Positions 1-9,645 of a stretch of DNA of 64,000 nt are shown here, piece after piece. Numbering within the stretch: position 1 is the stretch's first letter; every line of letters begins with the position of its first letter. Origin of the DNA: Moanibacter sp964542645 (GTDB taxonomy: Bacteria > Verrucomicrobiota > Verrucomicrobiia > Opitutales > UBA2987). A program made the translations under genes and the position numbers. The notes under the pieces were generated by a model. The model saw only the letters and a program-made list of their open reading frames with translations. It was not told where the DNA came from and did no database searches. The stretch covers positions 1 to 64,000 of the forward strand of contig CAZIUG010000009.1 of assembly GCA_964542645.1 (NCBI GenBank), in the 5' to 3' direction.

Positions 1-414
1 GAAATTTATCTGATATGTAAGGACATTTTTAATATTATTTTAATAAAGCACATTGTAATTATGCGGTTAAGAAAGCACCGGCCAAAAAGGCGGTTACTCG
101 AAAAAAAAGGTAATCCGCTAAGGATACACCTTATCTGGATCCAGGTGATTTTATTATCTGGTTGTCCTTTTGGAGCAGTCGGTTAGGAAATAATCGATGG
201 TGTATACAGCCCCCCACTCAACAAGGGGGGCTGTATGACTCCAGCCCAACGGTAGTTTGGGATTTTGCTTTTTGGTCGATGAGTCATGGTGAATTGGAAA
301 TACTAGATTCCTTTGGGTTAATTAAACACAATCCATTGTAAGAAGATAGTATTGAATTATTTGATATTTTAGTAATAGCTAGGGGTTATTCATAATCAGT
401 GAGACATACTTAAA
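1..414. other. Non-coding left edge with a histone-tail-like relic
   Basis: No complete gene is visible before icd. At 33-113 one plus frame ends in a lysine/alanine/proline-rich tail (AVKKAPAKKAVTRKKR, then TAA at 111-113), as in the C-termini of bacterial histone H1-like proteins. A stop at 30-32 and the lack of any ATG, GTG or TTG leave it without a start. A strong GC-rich hairpin lies at 204-236. The remainder, to 414, shows no recognisable gene or convincing promoter. Confidence 0.4.
204..236. terminator. GC-rich hairpin, terminator-like
   Basis: A perfect 12-bp stem (ATACAGCCCCCC at 204-215 with GGGGGGCTGTAT at 225-236) closes a 9-base loop. No T-run follows on either strand, so it may be a terminator for the gene off the left edge, or an attenuating or stabilising structure in the icd leader. 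Confidence 0.4.
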
Positions 415-1623
415 ATGGAAATTGAATTCTCAAATGGACAGCTAGTTGTCCCAGATGAGCCGACCATTCCTTTTATTGAAGGAGACGGGATAGGGCCAGA
501 TATTTGGTCTGCGGCTAGGGAGGTGTTCGAGGGTGCGGTGTCTAAAGCCTACGGCCAAAGGCGAGTTATCAAATGGAAAGAAGTCTATGCTGGGCAAAAG
601 GCTTTTGATCAATTCAACACCTGGCTACCAGACGAAACCCTGTCTCATTTTAAAAAATATCGTGTTGGCATAAAAGGTCCTCTGACTACACCTGTCGGAG
701 GTGGTATTCGTTCACTGAATGTAGCTCTTCGGCAAGAACTTGATCTTTTCGTTTGTCTAAGACCAGTACGGTATTTTCGAGGTGTTGAAAGTCCGCTTAA
801 AATGCCTGAATTAGTCGATATGGTAATCTTTCGAGAAAACACTGAAGATATCTATGCTGGTATAGAATTCGAAGAAGAAGGCGAAGATGTTGAGGTATTG
901 AAGCAGTTTCTTTTGGAACGGTTTCCTGAGAAATTCCGAAAGATTAGATTCCCAGCTACAGTGGGAATTGGATTAAAGCCGGTTTCGATTGAGGGAACTT
1001 CAAGATTTGTTCGAGCGGCGGTACAATACGCACTGCAGCAGAATCGAGACAGTGTGACCTTGGTTCACAAGGGGAATATCATGAAGTCTACCGAAGGAGC
1101 TTTCCGTGATTGGGGGTATGATCTTGTGAAACGGGAATTTGGGGCTCAGGAAATCGACGGTGGACCTTGGCTCCAACTACCAAAAGGACTCATTGTTAAA
1201 GATGTTATTGCTGATGCATTTCTTCAACAAATTTTGACTCGACCATCGGAGTATGATGTAATCGCTACTCTTAATCTGAATGGGGACTACATATCCGATG
1301 CTCTAGCGGCAGAGGTTGGCGGTATTGGAATGGCTCCAGGAGCAAACATTAACTATGACACCGGGCATGCGATTTTTGAAGCCACTCATGGTACTGCACC
1401 AAAATATTCTGGGCAGGATAAGGTAAATCCAGGTTCGCTTATTTTATCTGGAGAAATGATGTTCCGATACCTCGGATGGCACGAAGCAGCAGATCTGATC
1501 ATAAAGGGCCTTGAGAATACCATTAGCAGAGGTACTGTGACCTATGACCTTGCTCGACTTCGGGAAGGTGCGAAAGAGGTAAAGTGCTCCGAATTTGGAA
1601 GGTCTATTATTGATCAGATGTAG
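415..1623 (+). CDS. icd: NADP-dependent isocitrate dehydrogenase
   Basis: Oxidatively decarboxylates isocitrate to 2-oxoglutarate in the cytosolic TCA cycle. The 402-residue protein aligns over its whole length with the E. coli type (416 residues). The nucleotide-fold start GDGIGPDIW is at residues 23-31. The substrate residues S100, N102, R106, R116 and R140 keep the spacing of E. coli S113, N115, R119, R129 and R153. The cofactor loop reads HGTAPKYSGQDKVNP, carrying the Lys-Tyr pair that marks NADP rather than NAD use. It is a single-gene unit converging on a glutaredoxin gene. No strong Shine-Dalgarno sequence precedes the ATG, but the N-terminus fits the family. Confidence 0.95.
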   Translation: MEIEFSNGQLVVPDEPTIPFIEGDGIGPDIWSAAREVFEGAVSKAYGQRRVIKWKEVYAGQKAFDQFNTWLPDETLSHFKKYRVGIKGPLTTPVGGGIRSLNVALRQELDLFVCLRPVRYFRGVESPLKMPELVDMVIFRENTEDIYAGIEFEEEGEDVEVLKQFLLERFPEKFRKIRFPATVGIGLKPVSIEGTSRFVRAAVQYALQQNRDSVTLVHKGNIMKSTEGAFRDWGYDLVKREFGAQEIDGGPWLQLPKGLIVKDVIADAFLQQILTRPSEYDVIATLNLNGDYISDALAAEVGGIGMAPGANINYDTGHAIFEATHGTAPKYSGQDKVNPGSLILSGEMMFRYLGWHEAADLIIKGLENTISRGTVTYDLARLREGAKEVKCSEFGRSIIDQM

Positions 1624-1662
1624 GCTGTCGTTTGTGTCGGACAATCCTATTTCTTTCTGTTG

Positions 1663-1953
1663 TTAGGTTTGCTCAAAGTTTGAAGCTATACCAAGTTTTC
1701 TCTTTACGTCGGGTCTTTTGTTGATGGCCCTAATAAATTCTGGCACACTAAAATCGGCAACCATAAATTCTTCGAATTCAAGTGTCGGAGTTTGGGTTTG
1801 ACCACTTATTTCGATCAATCGCTGAAAATCAGTGGAACTTTTGTTGACGTCACGAAGATCGACGTCGATAGCATGATCTCGAAGGAATTGAATTGCCTGA
1901 ATACACCATGGGCAGCCCTGTTTGACGTATAACTTGGGTTTTGATTCATTCAT
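1663..1953 (-). CDS. Glutaredoxin-family protein
   Basis: A small thioredoxin-fold redox protein with the dithiol motif CPWC near the N-terminus and the cis-Pro loop (QTPTLEF) typical of glutaredoxins. It probably reduces disulfides or glutathionylated proteins in the cytosol; its partner is unknown. ATG at 1953 was chosen; a TTG four codons upstream (1965) would add MSFS without better ribosome-binding support. The C-terminus is about 15 residues longer than in minimal glutaredoxins. It converges with icd and is divergent from uvrA only about 40 bp away, so the two probably share a promoter region. Confidence 0.8.
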   Translation of the reverse strand: MNESKPKLYVKQGCPWCIQAIQFLRDHAIDVDLRDVNKSSTDFQRLIEISGQTQTPTLEFEEFMVADFSVPEFIRAINKRPDVKRKLGIASNFEQT

Positions 1954-1995
1954 ACTGAAACTCAATTATGGCGTGGTTTATATTTGCGAGCGAAA

Positions 1996-4881
1996 ATGAG
2001 TGCTGAGAAAAGAGAGTCTAGATTCATTCACATAAAGGGTGCACGCGAGCACAATCTTGCCGACATAGAATTACGCATTCCAAGAGACAGCCTTGTTGCA
2101 ATTACTGGAGTTAGTGGTTCAGGAAAATCATCCCTTGCTTTCGACACTATTTATGCGGAAGGCTATCGGAAGTATATTGACAGTCTATCTGCAAAGGCGC
2201 GTCAAGTTCTGGAGCAAGTAAAGAATCCCGATGTGGATTTCATACATGGGCTTTCGCCTGTAATAGCAATTGAACAGAGAACAGGGCAAGGGGTTAATCC
2301 TCGTAGCACTGTAGCTACAGCAACGGAAATCAGCGACTATGCTGGCCTTCTTTGGGCCATGGGTGGAACCGTTAGGTGTCCATTAGATGGTGGGGCTATT
2401 GAACGACGGTCGCTTGATGAATGTATCGATCGGATTTTCAAGAAATCAGAGGGAAGCCGCATAATGATTTTAGCTCCCTATTTGGAGGCAAAAGCAGCTG
2501 TCCTTCGAGAGGAATTGCCGCGATTACAACAACGAGGATTTCAGAGGGTACGGATCGGGGGTGAAATTAAAAATCTCGATGACAAAAGTTTAGTAGAGTA
2601 CACAGGTTCAGAAATACCTGTAGAAATTGTCATTGACCGTATTGTCCTGGGAACAGATCAACGTAGCCGTGTCGCCGATTCTTTGGAACTGGCTTTTCAA
2701 GAAGGAAATAACCAAGCAGTTATCATTTTAGAGGATGGGAGTGATCTGGATCAAAGTGAATTTATTTTGAGCCAGGATCTTGCCTGCGTTGAGTGTGGTC
2801 AGGTCTACGAACCAATCTTACCCAGGTCATTTTCATACAATCGTCCAGAGGGTGCTTGTGGTATCTGTGGTGGGATGGGAGAGACTCGTCAATTTTCTGA
2901 TTCGCTGTTGGTTCCTGATCCTGAAAAGAGCGTAAAAAAAGGGGCTATCAAACCATTTCGATTAGGATCGAAAAGAATGGTGATTCGAAATAATGCCCTC
3001 TTAAAACAATTGGCTGATCAACTGCCATTTGATCCTGAAATCCCTTGGGGAAACCTGGATAACGAGATCCGTTACCAAATACTTCATGGAACTGGAAGTA
3101 GGCTTTTCAGTTTTAAGCTGAGGGGGGGGAATCGGAAAGCTGAGATGATCCCATTTAAAGGAGTCGTCGCAGAACTAGACGAAATCAGAAGTAATACCTC
3201 TAGTGAAGGACTCAAAGCGCGTCTTCTATCGTACCAGATTTCTCACCAGTGCCAAACGTGCAATGGGGAACGTTTGAATGAAGTGAGCCGTTCGGTTTTC
3301 TTGAACGGAACCAGCTTTCCGGATTTTATGAAATGCACGATTGCTGATGGGTTGAGTTTAGTTCGCGACTTCCAGAATTCTGGTGGTGTGGTAGAAAAAC
3401 TTTCAGAAGCAGTGATAGGGTTGGATCGGCGCTTGGGTTTCCTAGACGAAGTGGGTCTTGGATATCTTACTCTCGATCGACCCTATTCCACATTAAGCGG
3501 AGGTGAGGCCCAAAGGGTACGACTTGCAACTCAACTTGGAATGGGTTTAGTTGGGGTAGTCTATGTTCTTGATGAACCTACTATAGGATTGCATCCCCAT
3601 GATAACGCAAAGCTCCTAATTAACTTACGAGATCTTCAGGAGAGAGGAAATGTCGTGATCGTTGTGGAACACGATGAAGAGACTATTCGCGCTGCTGATC
3701 ATCTGATTGAATTGGGACCCGGCGCTGGAAGATCGGGTGGTCAATTAGTTTTCGAAGGATCTCCTAAGGAAGCAGAAAAATCAAAGCAATCTCTGACTGG
3801 AATGTACCTTAGTGGGCGTTCAGAAGTGTACAAGAATGCTAATGAATTGCCTCCTTCAAATCGATGGCTTAGCATATCTGGTGCACGTTGTCATAATCTG
3901 AAGGGATTTGACGTCAAGTTTCCTGTGGGATTGGTCTCCTGTGTAACTGGAGTTTCAGGGTCTGGAAAAAGTTCTTTAGTCAACGATATTTTAGCCAAAT
4001 CAGCTGCCTTGAGATTAAATAAAGCTCGAGTCGTTCCCGGCGAATATGGCAGAATAGAAGGGTTTGATAATTTCAAACGAGTAATTCGAATTGACCAATC
4101 AGCCATTGGTAAGAGTCCCCGCTCCAATCCAGCCACATATGTAAAACTTTTCGACCTACTTAGACATCTATTTTCCCTCTGTCCTCTTTCAAAAATAAGA
4201 GGTTACAAACCAAAACGGTTTAGTTTCAATGTCATCGGGGGGAGGTGTGAGCGTTGCCGAGGAGACGGGATGATTCGACTCGACATGCAGTTTCTTTCGG
4301 ATGTTTACACCGAATGTCCGAGTTGTCTGGGGAAACGGTATAACCGCGAAACTTTGGATATCAGATTCAAGGGATACAATGTTGCAGATGTTCTCGAGTT
4401 AACAGTTTCAGATTCTCTGGAGTTGTTTAGCAGACAACCTCGAATTATGGAGAAATTAAAAACTTTGGAGGAAGTTGGCTTGGGATATTTACGCCTAGGC
4501 CAATCCTCCAACACGCTCTCGGGTGGTGAAGCTCAGCGGATAAAATTGGCACTTGAGCTGAGTAAGCGCCAGCAAGGTGATACTCTATACTTACTGGATG
4601 AACCGACTTCTGGACTGCATTGGGTAGATGTACAGAAACTAATGGACTTACTTTTCAGACTACGCGATGCGGGAAACACAATTATCATAATTGAACATCT
4701 TCAAGATGTAATCAATGTAGCAGACTGGGTTGTAGATCTAGGTCCGGAGGGAGGAGAGAAGGGAGGCCAATTGCTCTATTCTGGAATTCGGAGCGAATTT
4801 CTTACCGCAGCCGAATCATACACTGCGACTTACCTTAGAAGGTTTTTAAACGATAAAAAACCTTCTAATTATACTTTATAG
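1996..4881 (+). CDS. uvrA: Excinuclease ABC subunit A (UvrA)
   Basis: DNA-damage recognition ATPase of nucleotide excision repair. Two ABC modules are visible. The first has Walker A GVSGSGKSS near residue 40, and its signature LSGGEAQR is near 500. The second has Walker A and LSGGEAQR near 841. Both Walker B/D-loop segments (LDEPTIGLHPHD and LDEPTSGLHWVD) are intact. The zinc modules CVECG...CGICG (near 263) and CERC...CPSC (near 750) are complete. An early site that is often CPxC reads CPLDGG here, so one accessory cysteine pair is absent. ATG at 1996 is preferred; a TTG at 1984 would add four residues. The last codons lie inside an inverted repeat. Confidence 0.93.
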   Translation: MSAEKRESRFIHIKGAREHNLADIELRIPRDSLVAITGVSGSGKSSLAFDTIYAEGYRKYIDSLSAKARQVLEQVKNPDVDFIHGLSPVIAIEQRTGQGVNPRSTVATATEISDYAGLLWAMGGTVRCPLDGGAIERRSLDECIDRIFKKSEGSRIMILAPYLEAKAAVLREELPRLQQRGFQRVRIGGEIKNLDDKSLVEYTGSEIPVEIVIDRIVLGTDQRSRVADSLELAFQEGNNQAVIILEDGSDLDQSEFILSQDLACVECGQVYEPILPRSFSYNRPEGACGICGGMGETRQFSDSLLVPDPEKSVKKGAIKPFRLGSKRMVIRNNALLKQLADQLPFDPEIPWGNLDNEIRYQILHGTGSRLFSFKLRGGNRKAEMIPFKGVVAELDEIRSNTSSEGLKARLLSYQISHQCQTCNGERLNEVSRSVFLNGTSFPDFMKCTIADGLSLVRDFQNSGGVVEKLSEAVIGLDRRLGFLDEVGLGYLTLDRPYSTLSGGEAQRVRLATQLGMGLVGVVYVLDEPTIGLHPHDNAKLLINLRDLQERGNVVIVVEHDEETIRAADHLIELGPGAGRSGGQLVFEGSPKEAEKSKQSLTGMYLSGRSEVYKNANELPPSNRWLSISGARCHNLKGFDVKFPVGLVSCVTGVSGSGKSSLVNDILAKSAALRLNKARVVPGEYGRIEGFDNFKRVIRIDQSAIGKSPRSNPATYVKLFDLLRHLFSLCPLSKIRGYKPKRFSFNVIGGRCERCRGDGMIRLDMQFLSDVYTECPSCLGKRYNRETLDIRFKGYNVADVLELTVSDSLELFSRQPRIMEKLKTLEEVGLGYLRLGQSSNTLSGGEAQRIKLALELSKRQQGDTLYLLDEPTSGLHWVDVQKLMDLLFRLRDAGNTIIIIEHLQDVINVADWVVDLGPEGGEKGGQLLYSGIRSEFLTAAESYTATYLRRFLNDKKPSNYTL

Positions 4882-4919
4882 TCCAATGCTAAATCGGCTT
4901 AAGTCGATTTAGCATTGGA
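4835..4919. terminator. Tandem hairpins between convergent uvrA and DUF151 gene
   Basis: Two adjacent inverted repeats. The first pairs TTAGAAGGTTTTT (4835-4847) with AAAAACCTTCTAA (4856-4868) and overlaps the uvrA stop region. The second pairs TCCAATGCTAAATCG (4882-4896) with its exact complement (4905-4919), and the pairing can extend outward with one bulge. Their position between two converging genes fits a bidirectional terminator. Confidence 0.7.
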
Positions 4920-4943
4920 GTCTATAACGTTAGTCAAATCTAT

Positions 4944-5387
4944 TTAGCCGTCCTGTTTGGAAATTTTCTCTAAGACCTGGGTCATATCCTCAGTTCCATC
5001 CAGCACATTCTTCGCTACAAGAATCGGTCGTTTTCGTTGCAGGGCTAGTACCAGAGAATCGCTGGGACGAGCATCAATTTCTAGAAATTTGCAGCCCAAT
5101 TCGTTTTCCATCCGCAAAATGATACGCGCATAGAAGGTATCGTTTCTCATATCAGAAATAACAATACGTTCCAGGTCGATTCCAAGCCCCTGAAACATAC
5201 TGACAATAAGGTCATGAGTAAGTGGCCTCTCTTTCTTATCTTCATTAATTGCCATCGTGATTGCGTTCCCAATAAAAAGATCTACATGGATCATTATAGT
5301 CTTTTCCCTAGGACCGAGAAATATAGCATATCCATTTGGCACTGGCACTACAGCTTTAATGGTCGCCTCTACCGTGTCGTTTTTCAT
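4944..5387 (-). CDS. Bifunctional nuclease family protein (DUF151/BFN)
   Basis: A 147-residue protein dominated by the DUF151 bifunctional nuclease domain. The conserved block LEIDARPSDSLVLALQ, the preceding RIVI(S)DMRNDTFYARI strand pattern and the PI.VA..VLD ending are all present. Family members are described as nucleases or stress proteins, but the bacterial role is not settled. It is a single-gene unit, converging with uvrA and divergent from aroK. The ATG start gives the usual family length. Confidence 0.85.
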   Translation of the reverse strand: MKNDTVEATIKAVVPVPNGYAIFLGPREKTIMIHVDLFIGNAITMAINEDKKERPLTHDLIVSMFQGLGIDLERIVISDMRNDTFYARIILRMENELGCKFLEIDARPSDSLVLALQRKRPILVAKNVLDGTEDMTQVLEKISKQDG

Positions 5388-5467
5388 TGGGCTAAGATCG
5401 GAATAATTGGAGATAACAGCAAGTGAATACGGGAGTAATCTCTAAACACTATTCTTAATTTATTACA

Positions 5468-6004
5468 ATGTCCTCAAAAAAAAAAGAACGGCCGAATCTT
5501 TATATTGTTGGATTTATGGGGACAGGTAAATCGTCTGTTGGTCGGTTAGTTGGAGATAAGCTGGGAATGATTTCAATAGATTCGGATAGTGAAATTGAGA
5601 ACTCTGTCGGGTGGCCAATTTCAGAAATTTTCCAGAAATTGGGGGAAGCTAGATTCCGTGAGTTGGAACTCGATTTTATTGTTGAAGGACATCCTGATTC
5701 GGGGTGCGTTGTAGCTTGTGGAGGTGGAATGGTTACCCAACCAGGATTGGCTGAACTTCTGAATAGGAAGGGTGTTGTTGTATGTCTTTACGCATCGGTT
5801 CAGACTATTCTTAAGCGGACCTCGATTAATCAAAACCGCCCCCTTCTGAATACCTCAGACCCAGCAAAGCGAATTAGAAACCTCATGTTGGAGAGGAAGG
5901 CTGCATATGAAAAATGCGGCAGCAGAATATCTACTGACAATCTTGATATCCAAGAAGTTGCAGATTGCGTTTCCGAGGTCTATTCTGACCGGATCGGAGC
6001 CTAG
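5468..6004 (+). CDS. aroK: Shikimate kinase
   Basis: Phosphorylates shikimate to shikimate 3-phosphate in the aromatic amino acid pathway. The 178-residue protein shows the P-loop GFMGTGKSS at residues 16-24, the substrate DSD motif, an FR..E element, the CGGGM glycine motif and the lid segment NRPLL. The length is normal for AroK. No other aro gene is nearby. The ATG at 5468 is followed by a lysine-rich start (SSKKKERP). The nearest neighbour on each side is transcribed on the opposite strand, so it probably has its own promoter. Confidence 0.93.
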   Translation: MSSKKKERPNLYIVGFMGTGKSSVGRLVGDKLGMISIDSDSEIENSVGWPISEIFQKLGEARFRELELDFIVEGHPDSGCVVACGGGMVTQPGLAELLNRKGVVVCLYASVQTILKRTSINQNRPLLNTSDPAKRIRNLMLERKAAYEKCGSRISTDNLDIQEVADCVSEVYSDRIGA

Positions 6005-6125
6005 AGATATATGTTAGCATCCGAAACTCATGCAATCATCGTTGCTGAAATATAAAGGAGACAAAGTATTTACCGAATCGATATGTCTTGTAGCGTTAGA
6101 ATACCAGACGCCATTTCGCATTCAG

Positions 6126-6524
6126 TTAAAAATGCAGGGTAGTTTTTTCAACAAAGGTTAAGGGGGGGCGCGTCGCTTTGCCTTTGTCGGTGATGAAAGC
6201 ATGCCTTGTATATCCGCTACAGATTATTTCGTCTTTTCGGAAAAGTTGGTAGTCGATTTTGATTCTTGCTGAAGGCCGAGTTTTAATCAAAGTTCTAACT
6301 TTGATTTTATCGTCGAAATAGGCAGGTTTCATATAATGCAGACTGGCCTCGAAAACAGGAAGGCGGAATCCCGCTTTCTCTAGCTCTCGATAGGGGAGAC
6401 CAATCTCATCAAGGAGAATGATCCTTCCCACCTCAAACCATGTTAGGTAAACACCGTGATAAACAATTCCCATTTGGTCGGTTTCAGCATATCTTACACG
6501 TACTTCGGTCTGGGCAACAATCAT
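6126..6524 (-). CDS. Acyl-CoA thioesterase, YbgC/FadM-like hotdog protein
   Basis: A single-hotdog thioesterase of 132 residues. The 4-hydroxybenzoyl-CoA thioesterase signature is clear: VRYAETDQMGIVYHGVYLTW, with the catalytic Asp in ETDQMG, followed by the FDD and TR..ARI strands. It probably hydrolyses short or medium acyl-CoA. YbgC relatives are often linked to Tol-Pal envelope loci, but the Pal-like gene here is about 10 kb away, so no operon link is shown. Confidence 0.85.
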   Translation of the reverse strand: MIVAQTEVRVRYAETDQMGIVYHGVYLTWFEVGRIILLDEIGLPYRELEKAGFRLPVFEASLHYMKPAYFDDKIKVRTLIKTRPSARIKIDYQLFRKDEIICSGYTRHAFITDKGKATRPPLTFVEKTTLHF

Positions 6525-6644
6525 TGCAATCTTCCGATTAAATTCTTATCGCGTATTAAATGTTTAGGAAAAGGGGCTGCCCTTTGGTAGGTAGGTAAAA
6601 GTGAAAATTACAGCTCAACTAATAATTTGGAGGAAAAGATAAAA

Positions 6645-8465
6645 ATGGAAGTTCACAGGACTAAGGCTGAGTCCGCAACTAAACATTATGCATTGAATAA
6701 ATGGATTGAGGAGTTGGAGGCTCAATGCAAACCAGCAAGGGTCCATTGGTGTGATGGATCGCAGGAGGAATATAATACTCTCTGCGAGGAGATGGTACAG
6801 CGAGGAACATTCATTCGACTGAATCCTGAAATAAAGCCAAATAGTTATCTTTGTCGATCCGATCCCCGCGACGTTGCCAGGGTTGAAGATCGGACTTTTA
6901 TTTGTAGTCGAAAAAAATCTGAAGCAGGTCCAACCAATAATTGGATGGATCCAGATCAGATGAAGCAGACTCTAGAAAGACTATTCGAGGGATGCATGAG
7001 GGGTCGCACTATGTACGTAATCCCTTTTAGTATGGGTCCAATTTCTTCACCCATTTCACAGATTGGTGTAGAAGTATCGGATTCTCCCTATGTTGCCGTC
7101 AGCATGAGAATCATGACGCGGATTGGCAGTGAAGTTTTAGAGGCCCTGGGCGAAGATGGATTCTTTATTCCTTGTTTGCATTCGGTCGGAGCACCTATCG
7201 ATTCAGGGGAGGATTCTTTATCCTGGCCTTGTAATTTAGACAATCGTTACATTGTTCATTTCCCGGAGGAAAGAAAGATTTTTTCATATGGTAGTGGTTA
7301 CGGAGGGAATGCGCTCTTGGGAAAAAAGTGTCTTGCGCTACGCATCGCTTCTTGCATTGCAAGAGATGAAGGATGGCTCGCAGAGCATATGCTTATCTTA
7401 GGAATAGAGTCTCCATCAGCAGAGAAGACATATGTCGCGGCCGCTTTCCCTAGCGCTTGCGGGAAAACAAATTTTTCTATGTTGATTCCTCCTGTTAACT
7501 TTACTGGATGGAAAATTACGACCGTGGGTGACGATATTGCCTGGATAAAGAAGGGGGAAGATGGACAACTTTACGCAATTAATCCTGAAACGGGATTTTT
7601 TGGTGTGGCTCCATCAACCTCTTATAAGACAAATCCAAATGCGATGGAATCTTTTCGTAAGAATTCGATTTTCACAAATGTGGCACTAACCGATGATGGT
7701 GATGTTTGGTGGGAGGGGATGACGAAGGAACCTCCTACTCATCTCATCGACTGGGAGGGAAATGAATGGACTCCAGAGTGTGGGCGACTTGCGGCACACC
7801 CAAATTCGCGGTTTACAGCTCCGGCATCTCAATGCCCGACTATTGATCCTGCTTGGGATGATCCCGGAGGCGTACCAATTAGCGCTTTTATTTTCGGAGG
7901 CCGAAGAATGCACGATATCCCCCTTGTATGCCAGGCGTTCAATTGGGAACACGGAGTTTATTTGGGCGCAACAATGGGATCAGAAATGACATCGGCTGCA
8001 GAAGGATCCGTGGGAGAAATGAGACAGGATCCTATGGCTATGCTCCCTTTTTGTGGTTATCATATTGGGAGTTATATTCAACATTGGTTGGATATGGTAT
8101 CAGGACTTAATCCGGTTCCCTTAATATTCCATGTCAACTGGTTTCGAATAAACGGAAAAGGGGACTTCCTCTGGCCCGGTTATGGAGATAATATCCGAGT
8201 TCTTTTATGGATTTTGGAAAGGATAAAAAGTAGAGCCCATGGGCTTGAGTCCCCAATTGGCTGGATCCCGAGGTTCGAAGACATGAACCTTGAGGGGCTT
8301 GACTACCCTGAAGAAAGATGGAATGAACTTATGAAAATCACAAAGTCTTCGATGGGTTCAGAGGCTTCTCGCCATAAAGGATTTTTTTCTGAACTTGGGG
8401 AATGTCTCCCAAAGGAGATGGTTTCCGAACAAGAGGATCTAGTCTCTCGATTGGAGAAGAAATAA
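6645..8465 (+). CDS. pckG: Phosphoenolpyruvate carboxykinase (GTP)
   Basis: Interconverts oxaloacetate and phosphoenolpyruvate with GTP at the start of gluconeogenesis. The 606-residue length and the P-loop FPSACGKTN (near residue 267), with the reactive cysteine in SACGKT, mark the GTP class rather than the ATP class. Further motifs are GDDIAWI and GGRR...PLVCQAF. A frame-extending TTG lies at 6627, but a GGAGG sequence at 6629-6633 sits at good spacing before ATG 6645, which decides the start. It is the first gene of a run into metK with a 1-bp gap. Confidence 0.95.
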   Translation: MEVHRTKAESATKHYALNKWIEELEAQCKPARVHWCDGSQEEYNTLCEEMVQRGTFIRLNPEIKPNSYLCRSDPRDVARVEDRTFICSRKKSEAGPTNNWMDPDQMKQTLERLFEGCMRGRTMYVIPFSMGPISSPISQIGVEVSDSPYVAVSMRIMTRIGSEVLEALGEDGFFIPCLHSVGAPIDSGEDSLSWPCNLDNRYIVHFPEERKIFSYGSGYGGNALLGKKCLALRIASCIARDEGWLAEHMLILGIESPSAEKTYVAAAFPSACGKTNFSMLIPPVNFTGWKITTVGDDIAWIKKGEDGQLYAINPETGFFGVAPSTSYKTNPNAMESFRKNSIFTNVALTDDGDVWWEGMTKEPPTHLIDWEGNEWTPECGRLAAHPNSRFTAPASQCPTIDPAWDDPGGVPISAFIFGGRRMHDIPLVCQAFNWEHGVYLGATMGSEMTSAAEGSVGEMRQDPMAMLPFCGYHIGSYIQHWLDMVSGLNPVPLIFHVNWFRINGKGDFLWPGYGDNIRVLLWILERIKSRAHGLESPIGWIPRFEDMNLEGLDYPEERWNELMKITKSSMGSEASRHKGFFSELGECLPKEMVSEQEDLVSRLEKK

Positions 8466-8466
8466 A

Positions 8467-9636
8467 ATGCCAGACAATTTTATATTTTCATCGGAATCTG
8501 TAGGGGAGGGGCATCCGGACAAAGTCGCAGATTATATCTCAGATAGCGTTCTCGATGCTTGCTTGGCACATGATCGGCGAAGTCGTGTGGCTTGTGAAAC
8601 GCTTGTTAAAAGTAATAACGTGATCTTGGCAGGTGAGATTACGACAAAGTCTAATGTTAACTACGAAGAGGTGGTGCGTAAGGCAATCCGAGAGATAGGG
8701 TATACAAATGAGGATGACAGTTTCCACGCTGACCGAGTATTCATTACCAATCTCTTGACTCGTCAGTCCGCGGATATAGCACAAGGTGTGAATGCAACAA
8801 AAGCTCCAGGAAAACTGACGGCAGAACAGGGAGCTGGGGACCAAGGACTAATGTTTGGTTATGCATGTAATGAAACACCAGAAAAGATGCCGGCCCCAAT
8901 CACCTTTGCCCATCGACTTACTCGTAGGCTAGCTCATGTCCGAAAAATTGATAAAATCAGTTGGCTTCGTCCCGATTGCAAATCACAGGTGGCGGTAAGC
9001 TACGAGAATGGTAGACCGAAGGCTATCACATCAGTAGTGGTCTCAACTCAGCATAGTAAAGATGCTACCCATCGCATGATACGAAAATTTTGTATCGATG
9101 AGGTTGTCCGCAAGGTGCTCCCTGGATCACTACTAAATTCAAGAACGGAGTTTTTAGTTAATCCAACGGGGCGATTCGTGATTGGTGGTCCTGAAGGGGA
9201 TAGCGGTTTGACAGGACGTAAAATAATTGTGGATTCCTACGGCGGTTGGGGAAGACACGGTGGCGGATGTTTTAGTGGGAAGGATCCTTCAAAGGTCGAT
9301 CGTTCAGCGGCATACATGTGCCGATGGATTGCTAAGTGTGTGGTTGCGGCGAGATTGGCTGAAAGGGTGGAGATTCAGGTGGCCTACGCCATAGGTCATC
9401 CCGATCCAACCAGTGTTCATGTCGAGACTTTTGGAACTGGAAAGATCGCAGACGCCATAATTGCATCTGCCATCTCAAAAGTATTCAGCCTGAAACCGGC
9501 TGATATTATAGGCCAGTTGAATTTGATTCGGCCCATTTTTAGAAAGACAACCAATTATGGCCATTTTGCAAAACGTGGACTGCCTTGGGAGAGTACCACT
9601 AAGGCCAAGGAGTTAAAAAAGGCGGCTATTGGATAA
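8467..9636 (+). CDS. metK: S-adenosylmethionine synthetase
   Basis: Makes S-adenosylmethionine from methionine and ATP. The family blocks are present in order: SESVGEGHPDK near the N-terminus, GAGDQGLMFGYA, and GGPEGDSGLTGRKIIVD with the glycine-rich loop YGGWGRHGGGCFSGKD. Length is 389 residues, as usual. It starts one base after the pckG stop and is followed by ahcY nine bases later, so the three are very likely cotranscribed. No SAM riboswitch fold was recognised upstream. Confidence 0.95.
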   Translation: MPDNFIFSSESVGEGHPDKVADYISDSVLDACLAHDRRSRVACETLVKSNNVILAGEITTKSNVNYEEVVRKAIREIGYTNEDDSFHADRVFITNLLTRQSADIAQGVNATKAPGKLTAEQGAGDQGLMFGYACNETPEKMPAPITFAHRLTRRLAHVRKIDKISWLRPDCKSQVAVSYENGRPKAITSVVVSTQHSKDATHRMIRKFCIDEVVRKVLPGSLLNSRTEFLVNPTGRFVIGGPEGDSGLTGRKIIVDSYGGWGRHGGGCFSGKDPSKVDRSAAYMCRWIAKCVVAARLAERVEIQVAYAIGHPDPTSVHVETFGTGKIADAIIASAISKVFSLKPADIIGQLNLIRPIFRKTTNYGHFAKRGLPWESTTKAKELKKAAIG

Positions 9637-9645
9637 AGGAAACGA

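Noticed and set aside
8400..8466. SAM riboswitch before metK
   Set aside because: metK begins one base after pckG, and no aptamer-like leader is visible before pckG either.
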